Source: Nakamurella deserti
GTDB lineage: Bacteria; Actinomycetota; Actinomycetes; Mycobacteriales; Nakamurellaceae
Length of the DNA stretch: 64,000 bases
NCBI RefSeq assembly: GCF_003260015.1
Contig: NZ_QCXS01000002.1
Coordinates: forward strand, 2,108,001 to 2,172,000
Direction: 5' to 3'
The notes below the pieces were generated by a model. That model made no database searches. It saw only the letters and a program-made list of their open reading frames with translations, and was not told the DNA's origin. The position numbers were made by a program, and so were the translations under genes. This document shows positions 21,328-30,163 of this stretch, piece by piece (positions within the stretch are counted from its first letter, which is position 1; every line of letters begins with the position of its first letter).

Positions 21328-22761
21328 ATGTCGCTGTTGTCCGATCGCTCCCGTTCCTTCCCCTCCGACTTCGTGTGGGGCTCCGCCACCGCGAGCTACC
21401 AGATCGAGGGGGCCGCACAGGAGGACGGCCGCGGCCCCTCCATCTGGGACACCTTCAGCCACACTCCGGGCAAGGTGGAGGGCGGTGACACCGGCGACGT
21501 CGCCGACGACCACTACCACCGCTACGTCGAGGACCTGGACCACATCAAGGGTCTCGGTCTGGACGCCTACCGGTTCTCCATCGCGTGGCCGCGGGTGCAG
21601 CCGGGCGGCGCCGGCGCGCTGAACGACAAGGGCGTCGACTTCTACAAGCGCCTGCTCGACGGGCTGCTGGAGCGCGGTGTCCGGCCGGTGGCCACGCTCT
21701 ACCACTGGGACCTCCCGCAGGAGCTCGAGGACGCGGGCGGCTGGCCGGTCCGTGACACCGCCCTGCGCTTCGCCGACTACGCGACCGCGATCGTCGGGGC
21801 GCTCGGTGACCGGGTGCACACCTGGACCACGTTCAACGAGCCGTACTGCACCGCCTACCTCGGGTACGCCTCGGGTGTGCACGCCCCGGGCCGGACGAAC
21901 GGCGCCGACGCACTGGCCGCGGTGCACCACCTGAACCTGGCGCACGGGTTGGCCGGCCGGATCGTCCGAGACCTGGCGCCGACGGCCGAACTGTCGGTCA
22001 CGCTGAACCTCGCGGTGATCCGGCCGGCGTCGGATTCGGCCGAGGACGCGGCGGCCGTGCGCAAGCTCGACAACATCGCCAACGGCGCCTTCCTCGGGCC
22101 GATGCTCGAGGGGAAGTACCCGGCCGACCTGCTCACCCAGACCGCGCACGTCACCGACTGGGCGTTCGTGCAGGACGGTGACCTCGCGACCGCCCGGGTG
22201 CCGATCGACGTACTGGGGATCAACTACTACTCGACGATCCTGGCCGGCCACTGGGACGGCACCGGCGAGCGCCAGCAGGCCGACGGTCACGGCGACTCCG
22301 CGGCGACCCCGTGGGTCGGCGTGGACGACGTGAACTTCCTGCTGCAGCCCGGCCCGTACACCGCGATGGGCTGGAACATCGAGCCGCAGGGGATGACCGA
22401 TCTGCTGCTGCGGATCAGCCGCGAGTACCCGGATCAGCCGATGATGATCACCGAGAACGGTGCCGCCTTCGACGACGAGGTCTCCCCCGACGGCCGGGTG
22501 CACGACCCGCTGCGGGTGGACTACCTGTACCGGCACATCGACGCGGTCGGCGCCGCGATGGAGGCGGGCGCCGACGTCCGCGGGTACTTCCTGTGGTCGC
22601 TGCTGGACAACTTCGAATGGGCCTACGGCTACTCCAAGCGGTTCGGAATCATCCGGGTCGACTACAACACCCTCGAGCGCACCTGGAAGGACAGCGCGAT
22701 CTGGTACTCGAAGCTGATCGCCACCGACCAGCTGCCGGACGTGACCTCCGCGGCCGAGTAG
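21328..22761 (+). CDS. Beta-glucosidase, glycoside hydrolase family 1
   Basis: Retaining beta-glycosidase of 477 aa. The N-terminus FVWGSATASYQIEGA is the GH1 signature. The acid/base Glu is residue 171 in TFNEP, and the nucleophile is Glu376 in MITENGAAFDD. GYFLWSLLDNFEWAYGYSKRFG near the C-terminus is also diagnostic. No signal peptide is visible, so it is probably cytoplasmic and acts on imported disaccharides. The ATG at 21328 follows GAGG by 11 nt. The 230-bp gap upstream holds no gene. No transporter accompanies it. Confidence 0.95.
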   Translation: MSLLSDRSRSFPSDFVWGSATASYQIEGAAQEDGRGPSIWDTFSHTPGKVEGGDTGDVADDHYHRYVEDLDHIKGLGLDAYRFSIAWPRVQPGGAGALNDKGVDFYKRLLDGLLERGVRPVATLYHWDLPQELEDAGGWPVRDTALRFADYATAIVGALGDRVHTWTTFNEPYCTAYLGYASGVHAPGRTNGADALAAVHHLNLAHGLAGRIVRDLAPTAELSVTLNLAVIRPASDSAEDAAAVRKLDNIANGAFLGPMLEGKYPADLLTQTAHVTDWAFVQDGDLATARVPIDVLGINYYSTILAGHWDGTGERQQADGHGDSAATPWVGVDDVNFLLQPGPYTAMGWNIEPQGMTDLLLRISREYPDQPMMITENGAAFDDEVSPDGRVHDPLRVDYLYRHIDAVGAAMEAGADVRGYFLWSLLDNFEWAYGYSKRFGIIRVDYNTLERTWKDSAIWYSKLIATDQLPDVTSAAE

Positions 22762-22769
22762 GACCCGCC

Positions 22770-23700
22770 ACCCGGCCGGGCCTGGCGACCTTCGTCCGTT
22801 GTCCGGCCGGGGAGGAACCGCGCTCCGGCTCGGCCTCCACGGCCGAGCCGGGCCAGGCGACACCTGCCCAGGCTCCCTCTGTTGGCGGTCCAGACGGCGA
22901 GGTACCGCCGTCTGGCCTGCGGCGCTGACTTCCGTCGGCGGCCCGGCCGGGTTTCACCGGCCAGGGCTCGGCCTCCGCGGCCTGGCCCCGGCAGGGCGAG
23001 ACCTGCCCGGGCTCGCCCTGGCTACCTCCGTCGGCGGCCCAGCCGGGTCGAACCGCCAGCCGGCCTGCGGCGCAGGCTTCCGTCGGCGGCCCAGCCGGGT
23101 CGAACCGCCAGCCGGCCTGCGGCGCAGGCTTCCGTCGGCGGCCCGCCGGGGAGGAACCGCCAGCCGACCTGTGGCACTGACCTTCGTCGGGGGCCCGGCC
23201 GGGTCGGAGCGGCCAGGGCTCGGCCTCCACGTCCGGTCCCGGCCACGCGAGACCTGCCCAGGCTCGCCCTGGCGACCTCCGTCGCCGCCCCGGCCGGAGA
23301 GGAACCGCCAGCCGACCTGTGGCGCCGACCTCCATCGGGGGCCCGGCCGGGGAGGAACCGCCAGCCGACCTGTGGCGCCGACCTTCGTCGGCGGCCCGGC
23401 CAGAGATGAGCCGACTCCGGCTCGGCCTCTACGGCGGGGCCCCGACCAGGCGAGGCCTGCCCAGGGCTCGCCCTGGCGACCTCCGTCGGCGGCCCAGCCG
23501 GGGAAAACCCGCGAGCCGGCCTGCGGCGTCAACCTGCGGCGCCGACCTCCGTCGGTGGCCCGGCCGGACATGAAACGCGCCCCGGCTCGGCCGCCACGGC
23601 CGAGTCGACGTGTCCCACCGCCCGATCTCGACGGCCTGGTAGGACCCGCCGGCCGGCCTGCCCCGTCGACCTCCGTCGGCGGCCCGGCCGGTGGGACCGG
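22770..23700. repeat. Composite imperfect tandem repeat field (~52-53 bp units)
   Basis: Nearly the whole gap after the GH1 gene is made of degenerate units. The clearest run has CGTCGGCGGCCC-type blocks at 23029, 23081, 23133 and 23185, exactly 52 bp apart, and again at about 23280, 23333 and 23386 (53 bp). Each unit contains AACCGCCAGCCGRCCTG. Longer units carry an insertion built from GGCTCGGCCTC and GAGACCTGCCCAGGCTCG blocks. The period is not a multiple of three and open frames cross it in several frames on both strands, so I regard it as non-coding. Confidence 0.8.
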
Positions 23701-23791
23701 TCATCCTGCCGGGCGTCGACTCTCGCCGGCGGCTCGGACGTCGTCGTCCGCGGGCGGTCCGTCGCGTGCCGGTCACCGCCGCGCCCACCGG

Positions 23792-24562
23792 TCAGTGGCG
23801 TGACAACGCCGGCCGTCGCGACCGTCGCCTGGTCGGTGTGGTCAGCCGGCGCTCGTAGCGGCGGTAGACCGGACGGCTGACCAGCTTGATGCCCCACATC
23901 GCAGCGGGCTCCAGCCTGGTCATGTCGGCCATCTCCTCCGGCGACATCTGGCGGTAGATCATGCCGCCCTCGAGGAGCAGATGGTACGGACGGGTCGCCT
24001 TCGTGGCGTAGGTGCTGAAGGCGTTCCACTCCTCGACGCTGAGATACCGCTGGAGGAGCGGCAGCAGGTGCTGCTCCTCGTCGTCGAGGTGCTCGTTCAG
24101 TGCCGCGCACAGCGCGTCGAGCCGGTCCGCGAGCGGCTCGCCGGTCGCGGGCTGCGGGTCGTCCTGGAACGCGTCCCACGCCGTCGGGAGGGCGGCGAGA
24201 TGCTGGGCCACCCTCGCGTGCTGCGTCTCCATGCGGTGCGCCAGGGCGGCGTCGGCCGGCGCCCGTTCCACGATCGTGGGCCAGATGTGTTCGTCCTCGT
24301 AGCCGTGGTGGCGGTCCAACGAGGACGACACCATGTCGTAGTGGCGGCGCAGCCGTCGGGCGTGGTCGCGGTCTCCGGGACGGACCGAGCGGACCAGTGC
24401 GGGTAGCACACCCAGGCCGGTCCGGAAGATGCGGTGCGAGATGGTCATGCCGTGGACGTACGGCACGCCAGGGGTGTAACGCTGGATCATCGGGAGCGGG
24501 TCGGCGGCCGGCTCGTCGGGAGTGGGTCGCTCAGCGTCTGCGGACATCGCGTCGCCTTTCAC
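23792..24562 (-). CDS. Hemerythrin-domain protein
   Basis: A 256-aa predicted di-iron hemerythrin-like protein. The helical bundle carries the expected ligands: His43 (TISHRIF), His85-xxx-Glu89 in DRHHGYEDEHIWP, His115 in METQHARV, and the cluster NEHLDDEEQHLLPLL (His158, Glu162, His165). About 70 C-terminal residues follow, ending in a basic tail TRRRSRRPALSRH. Such proteins bind O2 or NO or act in iron and redox sensing. The start may be GTG 24562 or ATG 24547 (MSADAERP); neither has a strong ribosome site. No obvious partner; both flanks are repeat-rich gaps. Confidence 0.85.
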   Translation of the reverse strand: MKGDAMSADAERPTPDEPAADPLPMIQRYTPGVPYVHGMTISHRIFRTGLGVLPALVRSVRPGDRDHARRLRRHYDMVSSSLDRHHGYEDEHIWPTIVERAPADAALAHRMETQHARVAQHLAALPTAWDAFQDDPQPATGEPLADRLDALCAALNEHLDDEEQHLLPLLQRYLSVEEWNAFSTYATKATRPYHLLLEGGMIYRQMSPEEMADMTRLEPAAMWGIKLVSRPVYRRYERRLTTPTRRRSRRPALSRH

Positions 24563-25129
24563 GTCGTTGTGAGGAGCGGGTCGAGGCGATCGTAGGACGC
24601 GAGGTCCGGCCCGTCATCGACCGCGGAGGGTGATCGAGGGCCGTCGGCTGCAGACCTGGAGCCTGCATCGGAGGCGTGACCCGGCACCCGGGCGGACCTG
24701 CGCGGACGGGTCAGGGGCGACCCGTCCGGAGGTCCTGCACAGCCCGCAGGTGCCACGTCGGTCCGTCCAGGGCGGTCGGCGTCGGGCAGGACGCCGACCG
24801 GTGGGAAGGTCCGGGCGGGATGGCGGTACCGATGGGACCCGGTCCCGGGCGGCGCACACGGCAGTGGGCGGGTCGACAGAGCGAGCGGACTCACGTTTGC
24901 GGGTGCCGCGCGGGTCTTCCTCTCCCCGCCTCTTCTTGCTAACTTTCAGTTGTACACCGGTTACGCAATGTCCATTCGCGCAGCTCAGCACACGCTGCTG
25001 CTGCCTGGGGTCATGGTCGGTCGGGATGCGTGCGACTGGAGGGGTACGCACGGACCCCGACCGACCACTCCCCCGGTCGGAGCATGGCGGCGCCGACGGC
25101 GGCGACACACCGTCCGCACGGCGGCTCGG
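24563..25129. other. Intergenic region upstream of hemerythrin gene
   Basis: About 570 bp without a supported gene. It holds a strikingly AT-richer island at roughly 24935-24975 (TTGCTAACTTTCAG and TTGTACACCGGTTACG) in otherwise very GC-rich DNA, a plausible promoter region. I could not assign hexamers with good spacing on either strand. Confidence 0.45.
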
Positions 25130-25569
25130 CCCTCCGGTCGACCGACGCACGACCGTCCGGCGCGGGCCTCCGAGGGACCGGTCGCACGTGTGGTAACTAA
25201 CGGCCGGTCTCAGGTCCGCCGGAACCCCGTCACTGACGCACGACCGTCGGCCCCGGACCCGTCGTCCGCGCGGCGCGGACCTCCGACAATCGGTCCCACG
25301 TGTGGACCGCCGGCCCGGCCTCAGGTCCGCCGGAACCCCGTCACTGACGCACGACCGTCGGGCCCGGACCCGTCGTCCCCGCGGCGCGGACCTCCGAAAA
25401 ACCGGTTTCACGTGTGGACCGCCGGCCCGGCCTCAGGTCCGCCGGAACCCCGTCACTGACGCACGACCATCCGGCCCGGACCCGTCGTCCCCGCGGCGCG
25501 GACCTCCGAAAAACCGGTGGCACGAGGGAAACCCACCGGCGAGGCCTCAAATCCGCCGGAACCCCGTCA
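25130..25569. repeat. Imperfect ~112-bp tandem array reaching glmM stop codon
   Basis: TCAGGTCCGCCGGAACCCCG-type blocks start at 25210, 25321, 25433 and 25547, spacings 111, 112 and 114 bp, with a decayed partial unit from about 25130. Units share GACGCACGACC, CCCGGACCCGTCGTCC, GGCGCGGACCTCCGA and, in most, a CACGTG. The last unit runs into the glmM stop: CCGGAACCCCGTCACTG is identical in the array and across the glmM 3' end. Single-base drift of the period argues against a coding repeat. Confidence 0.85.
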
Positions 25570-26916
25570 CTGCCGGCCGACCACCGCGGCGAGGCGTTCG
25601 GCGATTCCCGACGCTGCTTCCGCGGTCGGCGCTTCGACCATCACCCGCACCAGAGCCTCGGTGCCGGAGGGACGCAGCAGTACCCGCCCAGAGTTCCCGA
25701 GCTCGACCTCGGCGGCCTCCACGGCCTCGGCGACCTGGACCGAGGACGCGACGGCGGCCTTGTCGGCCACGCGGACGTTGAGCAGCACCTGCGGGAACTT
25801 GGTGACCACGGAGGCCAGCTCGGCGAGTGACGTGCCCGTCTGCGCCATCTGGGCCATCAGGTAGAGGGCGGTCAGCAGCCCGTCGCCGGTGGTGGCGTGC
25901 TGGGCGAGCACGATGTGACCGGATTGCTCGCCGCCGAGGCTGTAGTTGCCGGCGCGCATCTCCTCGAGCACGTAACGGTCACCCACACCGGTGGTTCGGA
26001 CCCGGATCCCCTCGGCCCGCATGGCCTGGTGGAAACCGAGGTTGGCCATCACGGTGGTGACGACCGTGGCGTCGGCGAGTTCACCGCGGCTGTGCATGGC
26101 GGTGGCGAGGATGGCCAGGATCGGGTCACCGTCGACGACGTTGCCGGTCGCATCGACGGCGAGGCAGCGGTCGGCGTCACCGTCGTGGGCGATGCCGAGG
26201 TCGGCGCCGTGAGCGACGACAGCGGCTCGGAGGTGGTCGAGGTGGGTGGAGCCGACGCCGTCGTTGATGTTCAGACCGTCGGGCTCCCCGGCGATCACGA
26301 TGACGGTGGCACCGGCTCGCCGGTACGCCTCGGGCGCGACCGTGGAGGCGGCGCCGTGGGCGCAGTCGACCACCACGGTCAGACCGGCCAACGGATGCGG
26401 GGTGACCAGCAGCAGGTGGTCGAGGTAGCGCCGGGCCGGCTCGTCCGCCGTGGTGATGCGGCCGATCCCGGCGCCCACGGGCAGCGGGTGACCGGATCCC
26501 ATGCCGGCCTCGATCGCGTCCTCGACGGCGTCGGGCAGCTTGACCCCGCCGGCACCGAAGATCTTGATGCCGTTGTCCGGCATCGCATTGTGCGACGCGG
26601 AGATGACCACCCCGAGGTCGGCCCCGAGGTGGTCGGTGAGGAACGCGACCGCGGGCGTCGGCAGAACGCCGAGCAGAATCACGTCGGTGCCGGCCGAGGC
26701 CAGGCCGGCGGCGACCGCCGCCTCCAACATCTCGCCGCTGGCCCGGGGGTCGCGACCGACGACGGCCGTGGCCCGTGTCCCTGACGCCAAACGGCCCTGC
26801 GCCCGGGCCTCGGACAGCACGAATGCCGCCGAGGTCGCGAGGCGCAGGGCCGTTTCGGGCGTCAGTTCGACGTTGGCCAGACCGCGTACTCCGTCTGTGC
26901 CGAACAGTCTCGCCAT
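25567..26916 (-). CDS. glmM: Phosphoglucosamine mutase
   Basis: Interconverts glucosamine-6-phosphate and glucosamine-1-phosphate for UDP-GlcNAc synthesis; 449 aa. [15 protein letters not shown] is the family N-terminus. The phosphoserine loop is [15 protein letters not shown], the metal loop [11 protein letters not shown], the sugar loop GGEQSGHI, and the phosphate-binding loop [13 protein letters not shown]. It lies 10 bp after rpsI, so it is probably co-transcribed with rplM-rpsI. Its stop codon is embedded in the last unit of a tandem repeat array. Confidence 0.97.
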   Translation of the reverse strand: MARLFGTDGVRGLANVELTPETALRLATSAAFVLSEARAQGRLASGTRATAVVGRDPRASGEMLEAAVAAGLASAGTDVILLGVLPTPAVAFLTDHLGADLGVVISASHNAMPDNGIKIFGAGGVKLPDAVEDAIEAGMGSGHPLPVGAGIGRITTADEPARRYLDHLLLVTPHPLAGLTVVVDCAHGAASTVAPEAYRRAGATVIVIAGEPDGLNINDGVGSTHLDHLRAAVVAHGADLGIAHDGDADRCLAVDATGNVVDGDPILAILATAMHSRGELADATVVTTVMANLGFHQAMRAEGIRVRTTGVGDRYVLEEMRAGNYSLGGEQSGHIVLAQHATTGDGLLTALYLMAQMAQTGTSLAELASVVTKFPQVLLNVRVADKAAVASSVQVAEAVEAAEVELGNSGRVLLRPSGTEALVRVMVEAPTAEAASGIAERLAAVVGRQ

Positions 26917-26926
26917 GAGGCCTGAA

Positions 26927-27502
26927 TTACCGCTTCGAGTACTGCGGAGCCTTACGGGCCTTCTTGAGACCGTACTTCTTCCGCTCCTTGACGCGGGCGT
27001 CGCGGCTCAGGAAGCCGGCCTTCTTCAGCGGGGGGCGGTCGTTGACGTCGAGGTCGATCAGCGCACGCGCGATCGCCAGACGCAGCGCGCCGGCCTGTCC
27101 GGTGATGCCGCCACCGACGAGCGTGGCGTGGATGTCGAAGGATTCCGCCTTCTCCAGGGTGACCAGCGGCTCCTTGATCAGCTGCTGGTGCACCTTGTTC
27201 GGGAAGTACGAATCCAGGGTGCGGCCGTTGAGCGTGAACTCGCCGGTGCCGGAGGTCAGGCGGACCCGGACCACGGCTTCCTTGCGACGACCGACGGTCT
27301 GGATCGGACGGTCGACGACGATGCGGAGCGGGGCCGAGGTGACCGACGGCGGGGCGTCGGTGTCGCCGTCGACGGGGCCCTCCGTGCCTTCCAGACCCAG
27401 GTGGCTGAGGTCGATGTCGGCGGTCAGTTCGCCGTCAGGGGTGAACGCATCGGTCACGGTGTCGTCGTCTTTCGGGTCGGTGCCGGAGGTGGGCTGGCTC
27501 AC
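26927..27502 (-). CDS. rpsI: 30S ribosomal protein S9 with acidic N-terminal extension
   Basis: S9 of the small subunit head. The conserved part starts near residue 65 ([16 protein letters not shown]) and ends in the hallmark [11 protein letters not shown], whose tail reaches the P site. At 191 aa it exceeds the usual 130-170 because of an acidic N-terminus rich in Asp, Glu, Thr and Pro. GTG at 27502 overlaps the rplM stop (GTGA), supporting the long form as the translated start. Confidence 0.95.
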   Translation of the reverse strand: MSQPTSGTDPKDDDTVTDAFTPDGELTADIDLSHLGLEGTEGPVDGDTDAPPSVTSAPLRIVVDRPIQTVGRRKEAVVRVRLTSGTGEFTLNGRTLDSYFPNKVHQQLIKEPLVTLEKAESFDIHATLVGGGITGQAGALRLAIARALIDLDVNDRPPLKKAGFLSRDARVKERKKYGLKKARKAPQYSKR

Positions 27503-27942
27503 TGGGAGACCTGGCTGATCTCGAAGGGCGCGGGCTTCTGCGCGGCGTGCGGGTGGTTCGGGCCGGCGTAGACCTTCAGCTTGCTCGAGAGGCTGCGGCC
27601 GAGCGGACCGTGCGGGAGCATGCCGGTGATGGCCTTCTCCACGAGACGCTCGGGCTTGGTCTCGAGCATCTGGCCGACGGTGCGCTGGCTCAGACCACCC
27701 GGGTAACCGGAGTGCGTGTAGAGGATCTTGGTGTTCTTCTTGTTACCCGACACCGCGACCTTGTCCGCGTTGATGATGACGACGAAGTCACCGGTGTCGA
27801 CGTGGGGCGCGAAGATCGCCTTGTGCTTGCCACGCAGGAGCTGCGCCGCCTGGCTGGCCAGTCGGCCGAGAACGACGTCGGTGGCGTCGATGACGTGCCA
27901 GGCGCGGGTGATGTCACCGGGCTTCGGGCTGAACGTACGCAT
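27499..27942 (-). CDS. rplM: 50S ribosomal protein L13
   Basis: L13, 147 aa, an early-binding large-subunit protein. Features: [33 protein letters not shown] and the [12 protein letters not shown] block. The ATG at 27942 has AAAGGA about 10 nt upstream. First gene of rplM-rpsI-glmM; a strong promoter candidate lies about 330 bp upstream. Confidence 0.97.
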   Translation of the reverse strand: MRTFSPKPGDITRAWHVIDATDVVLGRLASQAAQLLRGKHKAIFAPHVDTGDFVVIINADKVAVSGNKKNTKILYTHSGYPGGLSQRTVGQMLETKPERLVEKAITGMLPHGPLGRSLSSKLKVYAGPNHPHAAQKPAPFEISQVSQ

Positions 27943-28273
27943 GCCTCTTCTTTGTCCTTTGTGCTGGGTTTTCGGTGGTGGGTCCGCTCCCCGGGGGAAC
28001 CAGCGTGACCAGCACACCACCAGGTAACACACAGTCGTGAACGCCCGTCGCCTGGAGTGGACCCCCGGGTCACCCCGGGACTGCATCTCCGACCGACGAG
28101 CGGTCCTACTCCACATGTCGAGGTCCATGGCGTTCCGGTGTCGCGGCCGGTACGACCGAGGTCGCTCCATGCTGCTGCACCGACCCGATCCGGGCCTGTA
28201 CTGCCGTACTGCTGTTGATGCTCGAGGTGACGCTTCGTCCGCGCGGACAGTTCGTCCTTGCGCACGACGATCG

Positions 28274-28303
28274 AGAATACCGCGCCAGGGGGCGGCGGGT
28301 CAA
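28274..28303 (-). promoter_or_regulatory. Promoter of the rplM-rpsI-glmM operon
   Basis: On the minus strand TTGACC (28303-28298) and TATTCT (28279-28274) are separated by 18 bp, the best sigma-70-like pair in this part of the window. It predicts a start near 28267 and a leader of about 325 nt before rplM. Confidence 0.55.
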
Positions 28304-28470
28304 AGTGAGCCGTGACGGACCGGGACGCCGAGCCCACCGGCGGCGCCGGTGACGGCCCAGCGCACGGACGGTAGCCACGGTATCGAACGTCGCCGGGCTG
28401 CTGCACCGCCCGACGCGACTCTGGACCGGGAGTCAGAGAGTCCTCGATGCAGCCGGAATACGGGGTAACG
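28304..28470. other. Intergenic DNA between rplM promoter and repeat array
   Basis: GC-rich, no gene or clear regulatory motif seen; short open frames only. Confidence 0.4.
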
Positions 28471-28800
28471 ACGGCGGACGGCACTGCGGTGCCGGGCCAC
28501 CGCCCTACGACCGGGCGTCCCACCGGGTGGGCCGCGGACCCGCCACCGCTGTCCAGTCCGGTGCCGGTGCCTGAGCACGACGACGGCGCTCGACCTTGCG
28601 GTGCCGGGGCCACCCCCCTGCGCCCGGCGTCCCACCGGGTGGCGCAGCGGACCCGCCCCCGATGCTTGGTGCCGGTGACCACGACGGCAGACGGCACTGC
28701 GCTACCGGACCGTCGCTCCCGCCTCGGCGTCCGACCGGGTGCGCAGCGGTCCGCCCGGCCGGCGCCCGCCGCCCTGGCGGTAGCGGACACCGGACCACAC
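28471..28800. repeat. Imperfect ~100-113-bp tandem array between rplM and ESX genes
   Basis: ACGGC(R)GACGGCACTGCG-like unit starts occur at about 28471, 28582 and 28684, and the block CGTCCCACCGGGTG (third copy CGTCCGACCGGGTG) recurs at 28515, 28628 and 28728. A further decayed unit may follow. Units also share GGTGCCGGKGCCAC and GCGGACCCGCC. Spacing varies (111/102 and 113/100), so it is not a codon-phased repeat. The remaining DNA to 29256 shows no gene. Confidence 0.7.
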
Positions 28801-29256
28801 GGCGCGACGTCCGCACGCGCCGTGCGGCGCCGGCCCGACCGCCGACCGTTGCCGCTCCCCGTCCGCAGGCCGGCGGACCTTTCCTCACAAGCCGAGTGCG
28901 ACTGGTCGGTCGCCGCCGTGCTCAGTGCCCTCCAGGAATGACAGGCCCACGCCGACAGGCGGCTATCGCCTCCGGACGACGGCCCCGGCCACGCCCGCTG
29001 TGCCGTACCGCCCCGGGCCCGGTGCTGATCCCTGCTGTGGCCGCACCGCTCGGGGCCCGGTGCCGGCCACCCCCCGCTGTGGCCGGCACCGACCCGACGC
29101 CCGGAATCCCTCCCGTCCCGGCTGCCGCCCGTCGGACGGATCCGGGCGACGCGACGCGTGGTCGCCGCTGATCGCGGCCGGCAGCTTCCTGGTTCCCGTC
29201 AGCCGCCCCTCACCCGCCGGCGCCGCTGCGCCGCGGTCCGCCCCACGCGGACGGGG

Positions 29257-29559
29257 TCAGAGACCGGACCAAGCGGCGGCCACCCGCTGGTCGGTGGCCA
29301 GGTACCGGCGGTTGGCCTCGCCGACCGTGACGTGCACCGCAGCGAGCGTGCGGTTCAGCTCGTCGGCCGCGGCGTTCCATTTCGTCTGCTGCCGCAGGTA
29401 GGCCTGCTTGCCGTCGCCCTCCCAGGTGGCGAGCAGCGGCGCGAGGTCGCTGTCGAGTTCGGCGAGTGCGGCGGCGATCTGCCGCTGGGACGCCGCCATG
29501 GCGACCTCCGCAGCGGTCAACTGGTTGTAGTCGACCAGGATGGGTGAGCCACTGGACAT
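29257..29559 (-). CDS. WXG100-family ESX secreted protein (EsxT/EsxU-type), first copy
   Basis: A 100-aa helical-hairpin protein of the ESAT-6/CFP-10 family. The turn motif is TWEGDG (W-x-G) at mid-length, and the C-terminal secretion signal YxxxD appears in RRYLATDQRV. The ATG at 29559 (MSSGSPILVDYNQL) gives the usual length. It is probably an export substrate of the adjacent EccC machine and heterodimer partner of the WXG100 protein 150 bp upstream. Position between rplM and eccC corresponds to esxT/esxU of mycobacterial ESX-4; I cannot tell which copy is which. Confidence 0.9.
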   Translation of the reverse strand: MSSGSPILVDYNQLTAAEVAMAASQRQIAAALAELDSDLAPLLATWEGDGKQAYLRQQTKWNAAADELNRTLAAVHVTVGEANRRYLATDQRVAAAWSGL

Positions 29560-29709
29560 GGATGTGTTCCTCTCGTGTCGAGACAGGCGTCTCGGTGGTG
29601 TGGGTGGGTGCGGTTCACGGCGTGGTGCCGGTGCGCAGGTGGTGGAGCCCGGCACCGGCGCCCGGCGGCGGCAAGTGCCGGACGGCCGGGCCGGGCCGGG
29701 CCGGGAACG

Positions 29710-30021
29710 TCACATGCGCAGACCGCCGCCGGCTCCCAGCAGGGCGGTACCGGCGTTGTCGTCCTCGATGCCGTAGGCCTTGGCCTGCTCGGCCAACATC
29801 GACTCGAAGGTCGCGATGGCCTTCTGCAGCGCCCGGGCGTGGCGGTCGTACCCGACCATCAGTGCGCGCAACGTGTTGCCGCCGTTGCCCTTCCAGCTCT
29901 TGAGCGTCCCCTCCGCGGTGATGCCGATCTCGTTGATCTGGCGGTCGATGGTGCTCTTCGCCGCGGCCATGTCGGCCACCGCCTGCTGCATGACGGCGAC
30001 GCTGGTGCTGAATGTCCCCAT
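29710..30021 (-). CDS. WXG100-family ESX secreted protein, second copy
   Basis: A 103-aa WXG100 protein. The turn is LKSWKGNGGNTL, and the tail has YGIED, matching the YxxxD/E export signal, followed by a Gly-rich end. The ATG at 30021 is preceded by AAGGGGGA at good spacing. It lies downstream of eccC and upstream of the other WXG100 gene on the same strand, so the pair is likely co-expressed and forms a heterodimer. A GGCCG-type short reiteration occupies part of the 150-bp spacer between them. Confidence 0.9.
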   Translation of the reverse strand: MGTFSTSVAVMQQAVADMAAAKSTIDRQINEIGITAEGTLKSWKGNGGNTLRALMVGYDRHARALQKAIATFESMLAEQAKAYGIEDDNAGTALLGAGGGLRM

Positions 30022-30163
30022 GGAATTCCCCCTTGGATGCACAGCGCCGGACGGTCCGGCGCTCGGTAGAGCGGTCCTGCGGTCATGGCGGGAGGTGCGG
30101 CGGGCGGTGCGGGGCCCGCCACGGCCTCCCGAGCCCGGTGGTCGGGTGGCCTGTCGAGGTGGG

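Noticed and set aside
22649-23803. Long open frames on both strands through the 52-bp repeat field
   Set aside because: The 52-bp period is not a multiple of three, several frames are open at once, and products are only Arg/Gly/Pro-rich.
24614-25411. Minus-strand open frame with repeated RRSAPRGRR-type peptide
   Set aside because: It is a translation of the tandem array; the frame shifts between units.
25130-25569. CRISPR array
   Set aside because: Whole units are similar, not short repeats with unique spacers, and there are no cas genes.
28596-29171. Possible small gene between rplM and the WXG100 genes
   Set aside because: No family resemblance, low-complexity Pro/Arg product, overlaps the repeat array.
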